Source: an uncultured Salinimicrobium sp. (lineage in GTDB: Bacteria; Bacteroidota; Bacteroidia; Flavobacteriales; Flavobacteriaceae). From it: a DNA stretch of 44,100 bases. Positions 23,897 to 33,263 of this stretch are shown here, piece after piece. A program made the translations under genes and the position numbers. The notes below the pieces were generated by a model. The model made no database searches. It saw only the letters and a list, made by a program, of their open reading frames with translations, and was not told the DNA's origin. Every line of letters begins with the position of its first letter. The first letter of the stretch is position 1. The stretch spans positions 1 through 44,100 of the forward strand of contig CAMPJY010000004.1 in the NCBI GenBank assembly GCA_946887025.1, in the 5' to 3' direction.

Positions 23897-24382
23897 ATGT
23901 TTGTCCCTTTCGAAACCTTGCCCGATACCTCCCGAGTGTGGATCTATCAGGCCAATCGTCCCTTTTCTGAACCGGAGGTTCAGGAAATTTCTGAGAAACT
24001 GCAAAGTTTTGTTAACCAGTGGACCGCTCACGGAGCCGACCTTAAAGCTTCCTTTGACATCAAGTACAACAGGTTCATCACCCTTGCCCTGGATCAGAAA
24101 ATGAATATGGCCACCGGTTGTTCGATTGATGCTTCGGTGCAGTTCATTCAACAGCTTGAGAAAGAATATCAGGTAGACCTGCTGGACAAAATGAATGTCT
24201 CTTATAAACAGGGAGAGTTTATTGCCTATAAAACCCTGACCGATTTTAGGAAAATGGCCAAGGATAAAGCCGTATCCCCAAAAACGATCGTCTTCAATAA
24301 CCTGGTAAATAACAAAGCCGAATATCTTTCGGAATGGGAAGTTCCTGCTTCGGAGAGCTGGCACAACCGTTTCTTAAAATAA
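23897..24382 (+). CDS. conserved flavobacterial protein of unknown function
   Basis: A 161-residue soluble protein without signal peptide or known motif. I recall it as a conserved member of this syntenic block in Flavobacteriia, where it is often labelled ABC transporter ATPase; no Walker A, signature or Walker B motif is visible, so that name is unjustified. Features: RVWIYQANRPFSEPEVQEISEKLQSFVNQW, then LDQKMNMATGCSIDASVQFIQQLEKEY with a lone cysteine, and an end rich in Trp/Glu. Its stop overlaps the start of the GH3 fusion by one base (TAATG), so translation is coupled to that envelope enzyme. Confidence 0.75.
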   Translation: MFVPFETLPDTSRVWIYQANRPFSEPEVQEISEKLQSFVNQWTAHGADLKASFDIKYNRFITLALDQKMNMATGCSIDASVQFIQQLEKEYQVDLLDKMNVSYKQGEFIAYKTLTDFRKMAKDKAVSPKTIVFNNLVNNKAEYLSEWEVPASESWHNRFLK

Positions 24383-27333
24383 TGAGGTTTTTCAAAACAG
24401 GAATATTTTTACTTATACTTTTTGCACTTGCTCCCCAAATCGCTTCAGCACAGGACTCCAAAGTTGCTGTAGGACCGGAGGACGCTCATCCGCTATATGC
24501 GCCCGAAACTCAGCTTCAGAGGGCTTGGGTCGACAGCATATACAACAGCATGTCCCTGGAAGAGAAGGTGGGGCAGCTGTTTATGGTCGATGTGTTTTCA
24601 AATCAGTCTGCAGCCGAAACCAGAAAGATCAGCAAGTACATTGAGGAGCATCACCTTGGAGGAATTATTTTCTCTAAAGGCGGACCACAGCAGCAGGTAA
24701 AGCTGACCAATGAATTCCAGGGCCTTTCAGAAGTTCCCCTGCTCATTGCCATGGACGCGGAATGGGGGGCTGCCATGCGTCTGGATTCAACTTTTGCCTT
24801 CCCCTGGAACATGACCTTAGGGGCGATTAAGGACTCCACCCTGATTGAAGAAACAGGGGAAGCCATTGCAGGGGACCTGAGAAGGCTTGGGGTACATATG
24901 AATTTCGCCCCTGTGGTGGATATTAATACCAATCCGGACAATCCCATTATCGGAAACCGCTCCTTCGGGGAAAGCCGGGAAAACGTATCAGAGAAAGCTC
25001 TGGCTTTCATGAGAGGCATGGAGAAAGGCAAGGTATTGAGCGTCGCCAAACACTTCCCCGGCCACGGCGATACAAATACTGATTCTCATAAGGCCTTACC
25101 GGTACTTGACTTTTCAAAGAAAAGACTGAAGGAAACCGAACTCTATCCCTTTGAAGAACTAATTGCCAATGGCCTGCCAGGAGTGATGGTGGGGCACCTG
25201 GAAGTACCTGCTTTTGAAAAAAGAAAAGGCTTCCCTTCCTCTCTTTCAAAACCCATAGTGACGGATCTGCTTAAGGATAAAATGGAATTCCAGGGCCTGG
25301 TTGTCACAGACGCCTTAGCCATGGAGGGGGCCAGAATTCCTGAAATTGGCGGGAACAGTCTCGCAGCTTTCCTGGCCGGTAACGATCTTCTGCTCATGCC
25401 CAAAGATCTGCCTGAAGCCGTCCAATCTCTGATAAATGCCTATAAAACCGACATATTTTCAGAAGAAAGGCTGCAACACTCAGTAAAGAAGATCCTCTTC
25501 GCCAAATATAAGGTTGGCCTGCACGACTATGAACCTGTGGATCCGGATTCTCTATATGAAGATCTGAATTCGATTCGTCATAAGGTTCTGAACCAGAAGC
25601 TTATTGAAGAAGCCATCACGGTAATCAGGAACGAGCACGAGATACTTCCTATCAAGGACCTGAAGAACACTAAAATCGCTTATGTGAATTTCGGGGAGGA
25701 AGATGGTTCAGCCTTTCTTAAACAGCTGCGGAAGTATTCTGCTGTTGACGAGGTAAAGGCGGAACACCTGGGAGAGCTGCTCGAAGAACTCAAATCCTAT
25801 CACCTCGTTATTGTGGGTTTTCATAAATCCGGTGCCAACCCCTGGACTTCCTATAAGTTTTCAGAAAAGGAACTGACCTGGCTCCAGGAGATCTCGCGTA
25901 CCAGTGAAGTCATCCTGAATATTTTCACGAGTCCATATGCTCTTTTAGACCTGAAATCCAGTGTGAACATCGAGAGTATTGTGGTGAACTACCAGAATAC
26001 CCCCGTCACCCAGAAAAAGGCTGCGCAGCTTATTTTTGGAGCCCTCTGCGCCAAGGGACAGCTTCCTGTATCTGCAGGGCCCGGCTTCCCTGAAGGTACC
26101 GGGTTCAGTACCGAGGACCTTCAGAGGCTGACTTACGGGCTGCCGGAAAGTGTAGGAATGAATTCCTATAAGCTGAAAAAGATTGATTCTCTGATCAATG
26201 CCACCATTGAAGGTAAAATGGCTCCCGGGGTCCAGGTGGTGGTAGCGCGTAAAGGCAAGGTGATCTATAATAACAGCGCAGGTTATCATACTTATAAAAA
26301 AGAAATACCTGTAAAAGACTCAGATGTATATGATCTGGCTTCCCTGACCAAGATCCTGGCGACCCTGCCTCTGGTGATGGAACTGGTGGATAAGGATGAG
26401 CTGGGACTGAATACTAAGCTGGCTCAGCTGCTTCCCGGGTTTGAGGATTCCAACAAGGAGCAGGTAAACCTCCGCCAGATGCTTTCCCATTATGCGCGAT
26501 TTAAGCCATGGATTCCCTTTTACCGCTATACCTTCGATGAAGAAAGAGGAGGCCCGTCCCCCGAATACTATCGACATGAGGGGATCAGAGGATTTGACAC
26601 CAAGGTGGCTGAAGGATTGTTCATCCGAAATGACATTCGGGATTCCATCATCAACATCATCAACGAAAGCGTGCTGAACGAAGAACTTGAATATCGCTAT
26701 AGTGATCTGCCGTATTATCTGCTGAAGAAATACCTCGAAGAAAGCTATGGTACTTCCCTGGGCTATTTAACCCAATCCCATTTTTACAGGTCCCTGGGCG
26801 CAAACAATACATCTTATCTCCCTCTGAATAAATTTTCCAAAGAAAGAATTGTACCTACTGCCAGAGATAAAGGCTGGCGGGACCAGCTGCTCCATGGTTA
26901 TGTACATGACGAAGGGGCAGCCCTGCTTGGTGGAATTGGAGGCCATGCCGGCTTGTTCAGCAATGCCAATGATGTTGCCAAGATCATGCAAATGTACCTC
27001 AATGGCGGGGTTTATGGCGGCGTACGTTACTTTAAGGAAGAGACCTTCAACAAATTTAATACCTGCTATTATTGCGAAGACGGGGTGAGAAGGGGAGTAG
27101 GATTCGATAAGCCACAGCTCTCAAAAGCCGGCCCAACCTGCGGCTGTGTTTCCATGAATAGCTTTGGACATAGCGGATTTACGGGAACTTTTACCTGGGC
27201 AGACCCGGATGAAGAAATAGTTTACGTATTTTTATCGAATCGAATTCATCCTTCAGTAGAGAACCGTAAACTGAATCAGCACGACATCCGTAAAAAGATC
27301 CAGGCGGCCATCTACGAAGCTATAGACTATTGA
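24382..27333 (+). CDS. NagZ-like GH3 glycosidase fused to a serine beta-lactamase domain
   Basis: A 983-residue exported protein: signal peptide (MRFFKTGIFLLILFALAP, cleavage near SAQ), a family 3 beta-N-acetylglucosaminidase domain (about 45-400) and a class C beta-lactamase / D-Ala peptidase-like domain (about 590-975). The GH3 part has the NagZ signature KHFPGHGDTNTDSH with K223, H224 and H228, and nucleophile D310 in VVTDALAMEG. The second part has SxxK as S654LTK657, Y773SD in place of the usual YxN, and HSG at 930-932. The likely role is cell-wall turnover in the periplasm: removal of GlcNAc plus peptide trimming. The ATG at 24382 overlaps the previous stop; an upstream start at 24334 would destroy the signal peptide. 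Confidence 0.9.
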   Translation: MRFFKTGIFLLILFALAPQIASAQDSKVAVGPEDAHPLYAPETQLQRAWVDSIYNSMSLEEKVGQLFMVDVFSNQSAAETRKISKYIEEHHLGGIIFSKGGPQQQVKLTNEFQGLSEVPLLIAMDAEWGAAMRLDSTFAFPWNMTLGAIKDSTLIEETGEAIAGDLRRLGVHMNFAPVVDINTNPDNPIIGNRSFGESRENVSEKALAFMRGMEKGKVLSVAKHFPGHGDTNTDSHKALPVLDFSKKRLKETELYPFEELIANGLPGVMVGHLEVPAFEKRKGFPSSLSKPIVTDLLKDKMEFQGLVVTDALAMEGARIPEIGGNSLAAFLAGNDLLLMPKDLPEAVQSLINAYKTDIFSEERLQHSVKKILFAKYKVGLHDYEPVDPDSLYEDLNSIRHKVLNQKLIEEAITVIRNEHEILPIKDLKNTKIAYVNFGEEDGSAFLKQLRKYSAVDEVKAEHLGELLEELKSYHLVIVGFHKSGANPWTSYKFSEKELTWLQEISRTSEVILNIFTSPYALLDLKSSVNIESIVVNYQNTPVTQKKAAQLIFGALCAKGQLPVSAGPGFPEGTGFSTEDLQRLTYGLPESVGMNSYKLKKIDSLINATIEGKMAPGVQVVVARKGKVIYNNSAGYHTYKKEIPVKDSDVYDLASLTKILATLPLVMELVDKDELGLNTKLAQLLPGFEDSNKEQVNLRQMLSHYARFKPWIPFYRYTFDEERGGPSPEYYRHEGIRGFDTKVAEGLFIRNDIRDSIINIINESVLNEELEYRYSDLPYYLLKKYLEESYGTSLGYLTQSHFYRSLGANNTSYLPLNKFSKERIVPTARDKGWRDQLLHGYVHDEGAALLGGIGGHAGLFSNANDVAKIMQMYLNGGVYGGVRYFKEETFNKFNTCYYCEDGVRRGVGFDKPQLSKAGPTCGCVSMNSFGHSGFTGTFTWADPDEEIVYVFLSNRIHPSVENRKLNQHDIRKKIQAAIYEAIDY

Positions 27334-27336
27334 TTT

Positions 27337-28482
27337 ATGAAGATAGGAATTGTTTGTTATCCCACCTTCGGCGGGAGCGGGGTAGTGGCAACAGAACTGG
27401 GCCTTGCCCTTTCGAAAAGAGGACATGAGATCCATTTCATCACCTACAAACAGCCGGTAAGACTGGAACAGCTTTCCCGAAACATACATTTCCACGAAGT
27501 GAATGTTCCGGAGTATCCGCTTTTCCATTATCAGCCCTATGAACTTGCCCTGAGCAGCAAATTGGTGGATATGGTCAAGCTGCATAAGATTGAACTGTTG
27601 CACGTTCATTACGCCATTCCTCATGCCTATGCCGGATATATGGCCAAGCAGATGCTTGCGGAAGAAGGCATTTCCATCCCAATGGTCACCACCCTTCACG
27701 GGACAGATATCACCCTGGTGGGAAATCATCCTTTTTACAAACCTGCGGTTACCTTCAGCATTAACAATAGTGATGTGGTAACTTCTGTTTCTGAAAGTCT
27801 GAAAGCCGATACCCTCAGATTGTTCAATGTAAAAAAGGAGATCCAGGTGGTTCCTAATTTCATTGATATTAATAAATACGATTCTCAGGCCAGGGATTGC
27901 AACAGGAATGTACTGGCCAGCGGGGATGAGAAGATAATTACCCACGTCAGTAACTTCCGCAAGGTGAAGCGCATCGACGATGTGATAAAGATCTTTTACA
28001 AAATCCAGGAGCAGCTCCATGCCAAATTGATCATGGTAGGACAGGGGCCCGAGAGGGAAATGGCTGAGAATCTGGCTTTCGAGTTGGGAATAGAGGAGAA
28101 GGTGCTGTTTCTGGGGCAGTCCAACGAAATTGACAAGATCCTGCGCTGCTCCGATCTTTTCCTGCTTCCCTCCGACAGGGAGAGCTTCGGTCTGGCGGCC
28201 CTGGAGGCCATGGTGAATGAAGTTCCCGTGATCTCTACCAATACTGGTGGATTGCCCGAAGTTAATAGACACGGGTTCTCCGGATTTCTAAGTGATGTGG
28301 GCAATGTAGAGGAAATGGCCCACTATGCTGTTTCCATACTTCAGGATGAAGAAACCCTGAACAGGTTCAAGACCAATGCCAAGGAGCAGGCTTCGCTTTT
28401 CGATCTGTATTCCGTGATGCCTTTATATGAAGACCTGTATCAAAGGGCCTTGCAGCACCCGCTGAAGGGCGCTTCCTTATGA
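27337..28482 (+). CDS. bshA: N-acetyl-alpha-D-glucosaminyl L-malate synthase (bacillithiol biosynthesis)
   Basis: A 381-residue GT4 glycosyltransferase that transfers GlcNAc from UDP-GlcNAc to L-malate, the first step in bacillithiol synthesis. The N-terminus MKIGIVCYPTFGGSGVVATELG is the BshA signature; the nucleotide-sugar motif is RESFGLAALEAMVNEVPVIS followed by TNTGGLPE. Full length and starting three bases after the GH3 fusion stop, so it is co-transcribed. bshB and bshC are not in this window. The terminator hairpin at 28533-28576 ends the long plus-strand series. Confidence 0.95.
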   Translation: MKIGIVCYPTFGGSGVVATELGLALSKRGHEIHFITYKQPVRLEQLSRNIHFHEVNVPEYPLFHYQPYELALSSKLVDMVKLHKIELLHVHYAIPHAYAGYMAKQMLAEEGISIPMVTTLHGTDITLVGNHPFYKPAVTFSINNSDVVTSVSESLKADTLRLFNVKKEIQVVPNFIDINKYDSQARDCNRNVLASGDEKIITHVSNFRKVKRIDDVIKIFYKIQEQLHAKLIMVGQGPEREMAENLAFELGIEEKVLFLGQSNEIDKILRCSDLFLLPSDRESFGLAALEAMVNEVPVISTNTGGLPEVNRHGFSGFLSDVGNVEEMAHYAVSILQDEETLNRFKTNAKEQASLFDLYSVMPLYEDLYQRALQHPLKGASL

Positions 28483-28491
28483 ACGAAACGC

Positions 28492-28515
28492 AGAGACGCA
28501 ATGCATGGCGTTTCT
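28492..28515. repeat. GAGACGC-type dispersed palindrome
   Basis: AGAGACGC at 28492-28499 pairs with GCGTTTCT at 28508-28515 (one G-U) around AATGCATG. The form resembles the GAGACGCAATGCATTGCGTCTC palindromes scattered in some Bacteroidetes genomes. Confidence 0.5.
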
Positions 28516-28532
28516 ACAGGAATCATGCAGAA

Positions 28533-28576
28533 TAAAAAACCTGCCTGATCCACGGAAGACCAGACAGGTGTTTTAA
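28533..28576. terminator. bidirectional terminator between bshA and the beta-barrel gene
   Basis: ACCTGCCTG (28539-28547) pairs with CAGACAGGT (28561-28569) with one mismatch around a 13-base loop. An A-run on the left and a T-run on the right make it usable from both strands, as expected between convergent genes. Confidence 0.65.
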
Positions 28577-28592
28577 AAAGATCATGTAAATC

Positions 28593-29090
28593 CTAGAAGG
28601 TATATCGTATCCCCAGGGCAATATCAAAATCCACATCATCCCCATAATCATCCAAACCTAATTCAGGCCGGAAGTCCAGGGAAAGCAACAGCGGAAAATC
28701 AAAATTGTATTCTATCCCCACATCCCCCGCGACCAGGGCAAAGAAATCGCTGTCGTCGTCGTGGTCGTGGCCGTTGTGATCGTGGTCGTGGAAGCTCCTG
28801 GAACCAAGTCCTGCCCCGGCACCAAGATACCAGTTAAAACCTCCCTCTATATTCCAGATCCACTGGTATAATCCCACCAGTTTGAACCCGTCGTAGTGGT
28901 CGCTGTCTCTCCAGCCCAGATCCAGTTCCAGTCGATTATTATCTCCCAAACCGTGCTGATAGGAAATTTCAGTCCCAAATCCATTGCTGTCCCCCAAACG
29001 CAGTCCTAAGGCGTGTTCGGATATGCTCTGACTCTGTGCTGTAAAGCTGAAGCCAAAAATACACATGGCAATAACAAGTATTTTCTTCAT
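28593..29090 (-). CDS. small outer-membrane beta-barrel with a His/Asp-rich loop
   Basis: A 165-residue protein with a signal peptide (MKKILVIAMCIFGFSFTAQSQ) and alternating strands such as HALGLRLGDSN, NRLELDLGWRDSD, FKLVGLYQWIW and a final IALGIRYTF ending in Phe, as in eight-stranded outer-membrane barrels. Residues 101-113 (HDHDHNGHDHDDD) form a His/Asp cluster in what should be an extracellular loop, which could bind zinc, nickel or copper ions. The frame is open to 29156 with a TTG, but ATG at 29090 gives a proper signal. A -7-like element TAATTTTG (minus, 29119-29112) lies just upstream. Function unknown. Confidence 0.78.
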   Translation of the reverse strand: MKKILVIAMCIFGFSFTAQSQSISEHALGLRLGDSNGFGTEISYQHGLGDNNRLELDLGWRDSDHYDGFKLVGLYQWIWNIEGGFNWYLGAGAGLGSRSFHDHDHNGHDHDDDSDFFALVAGDVGIEYNFDFPLLLSLDFRPELGLDDYGDDVDFDIALGIRYTF

Positions 29091-29214
29091 TTCTTTTAAT
29101 TTAGTTTCCGGCAAAATTAAGATATCTTTATCCTTGAAAAACGGCCTCATCGCCAAACTATTGTTAAGAAAGTCTAAAATTCGTTAATTCATCCCTCCAT
29201 ATTTCAATAAATTA

Positions 29215-32124
29215 ATGCAACTTCCTTTAAATCAATTAGAAAGACAACTCGAAGGAGAATTATTCCATGACAGCCTCTGGCGCAATATCTACGCCACCGA
29301 CGCCTCCGTCTTCAGAAGTATCCCCACCGCGGTAGCTTATCCTAAAACAGCGGACGATATAAAGCGGCTGATTCTTTTTGCCAGAGAACACAAAACCTCC
29401 CTTATTCCCCGCACTGCCGGGACCTCTTTGGCAGGGCAGGTCGTGGGGGAAGGCATAGTAGTGGATGTTTCGAAATACTTCACCAGTATAGGAAACCTGG
29501 ACGAAGCAGCGCGTACGATCACAGTGCAACCCGGAGTCATCCGCGATGACCTGAACAGGTACCTCAAGCCATACGGGCTGTTCTTTGGACCCAACACCTC
29601 CACCTCCAATCGCTGTATGCTGGGAGGGATGGCTGGAAATAATTCCAGTGGGACCACCTCCATCAAATATGGAGTAACCCGGGATAAGGTGAACCGGATT
29701 AAAGCCCTCCTCAGCGACGGGAGCGAAGTGGAATTCTCTGAGATAAACAGGAAAGAATTTGAAGCCAAAATGCAGCTGCAGTCCCTGGAAGGCGAGATCT
29801 ACAGAACCCTTTATAAGGAACTAAAGCCTCTGGAGGTGCAGGAGCGGATCAGGGAAAATTTCCCTAAACCCAACATCCACAGAAGGAGCACAGGTTATGC
29901 CATCGATTCCCTGCTGGATTCAGAAATATTTTCAGATTGCAACGAGAAGCTGAATCTTTGTGATCTGCTGGTGGGCAGCGAAGGAACACTTGCCTTTACA
30001 ACGGAACTAACCTTACAGCTGGACCCTTTACCCCCTAAGGAGGCCGTGATGATCGCCGCTCATTTTGAATCGGTGGAAAAATGCCTGCAGGCCGTGGTGC
30101 CGAGCATGCAGCATTCCCTGTACACCTGCGAAATGATGGACAAGGTGATCCTGGACTGTACTAAGAACAGTATCAAGTACCGGGACAACCGCTTCTTCAT
30201 AGAAGGGGATCCTGCTGCCATCCTGATGCTGGAAATGCGGTCGGATGACGAAGAGGACCTGACCAATCAGACAGCAGAACTGTTGAGGACACTAGAGAAA
30301 TGCGGCCTGAGCTATGCGGTCCCGGTACTTCGTGGTGACGCCATTGAAATGGCGCTGGAACTCAGGAAAGCCGGGCTGGGCCTCCTTGGAAATATGGTAG
30401 GGGACAAAAAATCCGTGGCCTGTATTGAAGATACCGCGGTCGCAGTGGAAGACCTGGCGGATTATATTTCCGAATTCTCTGCCCTTATGGAGGGCTATCA
30501 CCAGAATGCTGTGTACTACGCCCATGCCGGAGCAGGGGAGCTGCATTTACGGCCCATCCTCAACCTCAAGGATAAAGAGGATGTGGTGCTGTTCAGGAAG
30601 ATCACCGAGGATGTCGCCAGCCTGGTGAAGAAATACGGCGGCTCCATGAGCGGGGAACATGGAGATGGAAGGCTACGAGGTGAATTCATCCAACAGATGA
30701 TCGGGGCTGAGAACTATGAGCTGCTCAAGAAGGTTAAGGCGACTTTCGATCCGCAGCATATCCTGAATCCGGGGAAAATCACAGATACTGCCCCTATGGA
30801 TGAATTTCTGAGATATGAACCCGGAAGGAAGGAACCCGAAGTAGCTACTTTGATGGATTTTTCAGATACTATGGGCATCCTTAGGGCCGCCGAAAACTGT
30901 AACGGGAGCGGGGACTGTCGGAAACCTGCAGAAGCGGGGGGAACCATGTGTCCCAGTTATCGCGCCACCAGGAACGAAAAGGACACCACCAGGGCCCGTG
31001 CCAATGCCCTCAGGGAATTCCTTACCAACAGCGACAAGAAGAACAGGTTCGATCATCCCGAATTGAAGGAGGTCCTGGACCTGTGTATCAGCTGTAAGGG
31101 CTGTAAGAGCGAATGCCCTTCAGGAGTGGATATGGCTGCATATAAAGCGGAATTCGAGTTCAATTACCAGAAGGCCAACGGCAGTTCCCTCAGGACAAAA
31201 TCCTTTGCCTATAATACCCGGCTGAACCATTTGGGGAGTAAATTCCCCGGCATCACAAATGCCGTTTTTACCAACAAGCTCACCTCCGGCCTGCTCAAAA
31301 AAACTCTTGGCATAGCTCCCGAAAGGAACCTGCCCAAGGTTTCAAAGCAGACCCTTTCGACTTATTACAGAAAGAATCGACAGCGCCTTAGTGCACCCAT
31401 AAAAAAAGTGTACCTGTTCAACGACGAATTCACCAATTACCTGGAGTCAGAAATCGGGATCGCAGCAATAAAGCTGCTTAACGGCCTGAATTATGAAGTG
31501 GAGATCATAAAACATCCCGAAAGCGGAAGGACCTTTATTTCCAAAGGTTTTCTGGAGCAGGCAAAGGAGCTGGCCAACAGGAATGTCGGGATATTCAGCA
31601 AACTCGTCTCCGAAGAAACCCCTCTTCTGGGAATAGAACCTTCAAGTATACTGACCTTCAGGGATGAATATCTGCGGCTGGCGGACAATAAAGAGGCTGC
31701 GACAAAGCTTGCAAAAAACAGCTTGCTGATTGATGAATTCATCAAAAAGGAGATCCTGGCGGGAAATATTACCGGGGATTCCTTCAGGTCAGAAAAGCGG
31801 AAGATCAAGCTGCACGGGCATTGCCATCAGAAATCCATCTCCAATATCGAGAATACTTTTGCCATGCTGAACATAGTGGACAATTTCGAGGTGACAATTA
31901 TCCCTTCTGGCTGCTGCGGGATGGCGGGTTCTTTTGGATATGAGAAGGAGCATTATGAGGTGAGCATGAAAATAGGGGAGCAGACCCTGTTCCCGGCCGT
32001 CCGAAAGGCCGCTCCCGAGATCATCATTGCAGCCCCGGGCACCAGCTGTCGGCATCAGATAGCCGATGGCACGGGCCGAAAAGCCCTGCATCCTGTACAG
32101 ATCATGGCAGAGGCCCTGGCCTAA
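29215..32124 (+). CDS. fused FAD / 4Fe-4S D-lactate (2-hydroxyacid) dehydrogenase
   Basis: A 969-residue fusion of the GlcD-type flavoprotein and the GlcF-type Fe-S subunit. Domains: PCMH-type FAD-binding (about 35-220, with LIPRTAGTSLAGQVVG), FAD-oxidase C-terminal domain (about 270-525, with HAGAGELHLRP and GGSMSGEHGDGRLRG), two 4Fe-4S motifs (CISCKGCKSECPSG near 624-637, plus the cysteines of NCNGSGDC and GGTMCPSYRA), and C-terminal CCG-type segments (HGHCHQKS and PSGCCGMAGSFGYEKEHYE). It oxidises a 2-hydroxyacid, most likely D-lactate, and passes electrons to quinone. No membrane helix is visible, so it would be peripheral. ATG at 29215. Confidence 0.88.
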   Translation: MQLPLNQLERQLEGELFHDSLWRNIYATDASVFRSIPTAVAYPKTADDIKRLILFAREHKTSLIPRTAGTSLAGQVVGEGIVVDVSKYFTSIGNLDEAARTITVQPGVIRDDLNRYLKPYGLFFGPNTSTSNRCMLGGMAGNNSSGTTSIKYGVTRDKVNRIKALLSDGSEVEFSEINRKEFEAKMQLQSLEGEIYRTLYKELKPLEVQERIRENFPKPNIHRRSTGYAIDSLLDSEIFSDCNEKLNLCDLLVGSEGTLAFTTELTLQLDPLPPKEAVMIAAHFESVEKCLQAVVPSMQHSLYTCEMMDKVILDCTKNSIKYRDNRFFIEGDPAAILMLEMRSDDEEDLTNQTAELLRTLEKCGLSYAVPVLRGDAIEMALELRKAGLGLLGNMVGDKKSVACIEDTAVAVEDLADYISEFSALMEGYHQNAVYYAHAGAGELHLRPILNLKDKEDVVLFRKITEDVASLVKKYGGSMSGEHGDGRLRGEFIQQMIGAENYELLKKVKATFDPQHILNPGKITDTAPMDEFLRYEPGRKEPEVATLMDFSDTMGILRAAENCNGSGDCRKPAEAGGTMCPSYRATRNEKDTTRARANALREFLTNSDKKNRFDHPELKEVLDLCISCKGCKSECPSGVDMAAYKAEFEFNYQKANGSSLRTKSFAYNTRLNHLGSKFPGITNAVFTNKLTSGLLKKTLGIAPERNLPKVSKQTLSTYYRKNRQRLSAPIKKVYLFNDEFTNYLESEIGIAAIKLLNGLNYEVEIIKHPESGRTFISKGFLEQAKELANRNVGIFSKLVSEETPLLGIEPSSILTFRDEYLRLADNKEAATKLAKNSLLIDEFIKKEILAGNITGDSFRSEKRKIKLHGHCHQKSISNIENTFAMLNIVDNFEVTIIPSGCCGMAGSFGYEKEHYEVSMKIGEQTLFPAVRKAAPEIIIAAPGTSCRHQIADGTGRKALHPVQIMAEALA

Positions 32125-32165
32125 AAAGAAAACACGGTTTAATTTCTAATATTATCTTAAAAAAT

Positions 32166-32173
32166 TATATTTG
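32166..32173 (+). promoter_or_regulatory. -7 element of the aroC promoter
   Basis: TATATTTG, a full match to TAnnTTTG, 16 bases before the aroC ATG. No TTG at the expected -33 distance is seen, so only the -7 box is called. Confidence 0.4.
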
Positions 32174-32189
32174 CTGAAACTCGGGCAAA

Positions 32190-33254
32190 ATGGCAGGAAA
32201 TTCCTTCGGAAAACTATTTAAACTTAGCACGTTTGGGGAATCCCACGGCGAGGCTATTGGTGGGATCATCGATGGCTGTCCTGCCGGTCTGCAGCTGGAT
32301 CTGGAGCTGGTACAGAAGGATCTGGACAGAAGGAAACCCGGCCAGTCGGCCATAGTGACCCAGCGAAAGGAGCCTGATTCTGTGAGATTCTTTTCGGGGA
32401 TTTTTGAAGGCAAAACCACCGGGACTCCCATAGGATTTATAATAGAAAACACCAACCAGCGCTCTAAGGACTATTCCCATAATGAGGATGCCTACCGTCC
32501 TTCGCACGCCGATTACACCTATGACCAGAAGTACGGTTTCAGGGATCATCGTGGGGGAGGCCGGTCCTCTGCCCGCGAAACAGCCTGCAGGGTGGTCGCA
32601 GGGGCAGTGGCCAAACAATTCCTCCCCGAAATGAAGATCGTCGCTTATACGGCTTCTGTAGGAGAAATAAAGCTGGATAAAGCTTTCAGGGAACTGGACC
32701 TGGGCCAGATAGAAAAAAATCCCGTACGTTGTCCCGATCCGGAGGCAGCCCGTGAAATGGAAGCCTATATCCGCGAGATCAGGTCCCAGGGGGATACCGT
32801 AGGGGGAGTGGTGGAATGCGTGCTTCAGAACGTCCCTGTAGGCCTTGGGGAACCCGTTTTCGATAAGCTGCATGCCGAACTGGGCAAGGCCATGCTTTCC
32901 ATCAATGCCGTCAAGGGATTTGAATATGGCAGCGGATTTGCGGGCACTGCTTTAAAAGGAAGTCAGCACAACGACCTGTTCAACCCTGACGGCAGTACCA
33001 AAACCAACCACAGTGGGGGTATCCAGGGTGGGATTTCCAACGGAATGGATATCTATTTCAGGGTTGCCTTCAAACCCGTGGCCACCATCATGCAGAAACA
33101 GCAGACCATCGATTCCAAAGGCGAAAGCCTGGAGATGCAGGGGAAGGGACGACATGATCCCTGCGTCGTTCCTCGGGCAGTGCCCATTGTTGAAGCCATG
33201 GCGGCCCTTGTGATGGCCGATTATTATTTATTAAACAGAATTTCAAAGTTATAA
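32190..33254 (+). CDS. aroC: chorismate synthase
   Basis: A 354-residue enzyme of the shikimate pathway converting EPSP to chorismate with reduced FMN. Family signatures are [19 protein letters not shown] near the N-terminus, [20 protein letters not shown] (about 112-131), and the late [16 protein letters not shown] and [20 protein letters not shown]. Full length and intact. The symporter gene follows after nine bases, suggesting a shared transcript. Confidence 0.96.
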   Translation: MAGNSFGKLFKLSTFGESHGEAIGGIIDGCPAGLQLDLELVQKDLDRRKPGQSAIVTQRKEPDSVRFFSGIFEGKTTGTPIGFIIENTNQRSKDYSHNEDAYRPSHADYTYDQKYGFRDHRGGGRSSARETACRVVAGAVAKQFLPEMKIVAYTASVGEIKLDKAFRELDLGQIEKNPVRCPDPEAAREMEAYIREIRSQGDTVGGVVECVLQNVPVGLGEPVFDKLHAELGKAMLSINAVKGFEYGSGFAGTALKGSQHNDLFNPDGSTKTNHSGGIQGGISNGMDIYFRVAFKPVATIMQKQQTIDSKGESLEMQGKGRHDPCVVPRAVPIVEAMAALVMADYYLLNRISKL

Positions 33255-33263
33255 CAGAATTAG

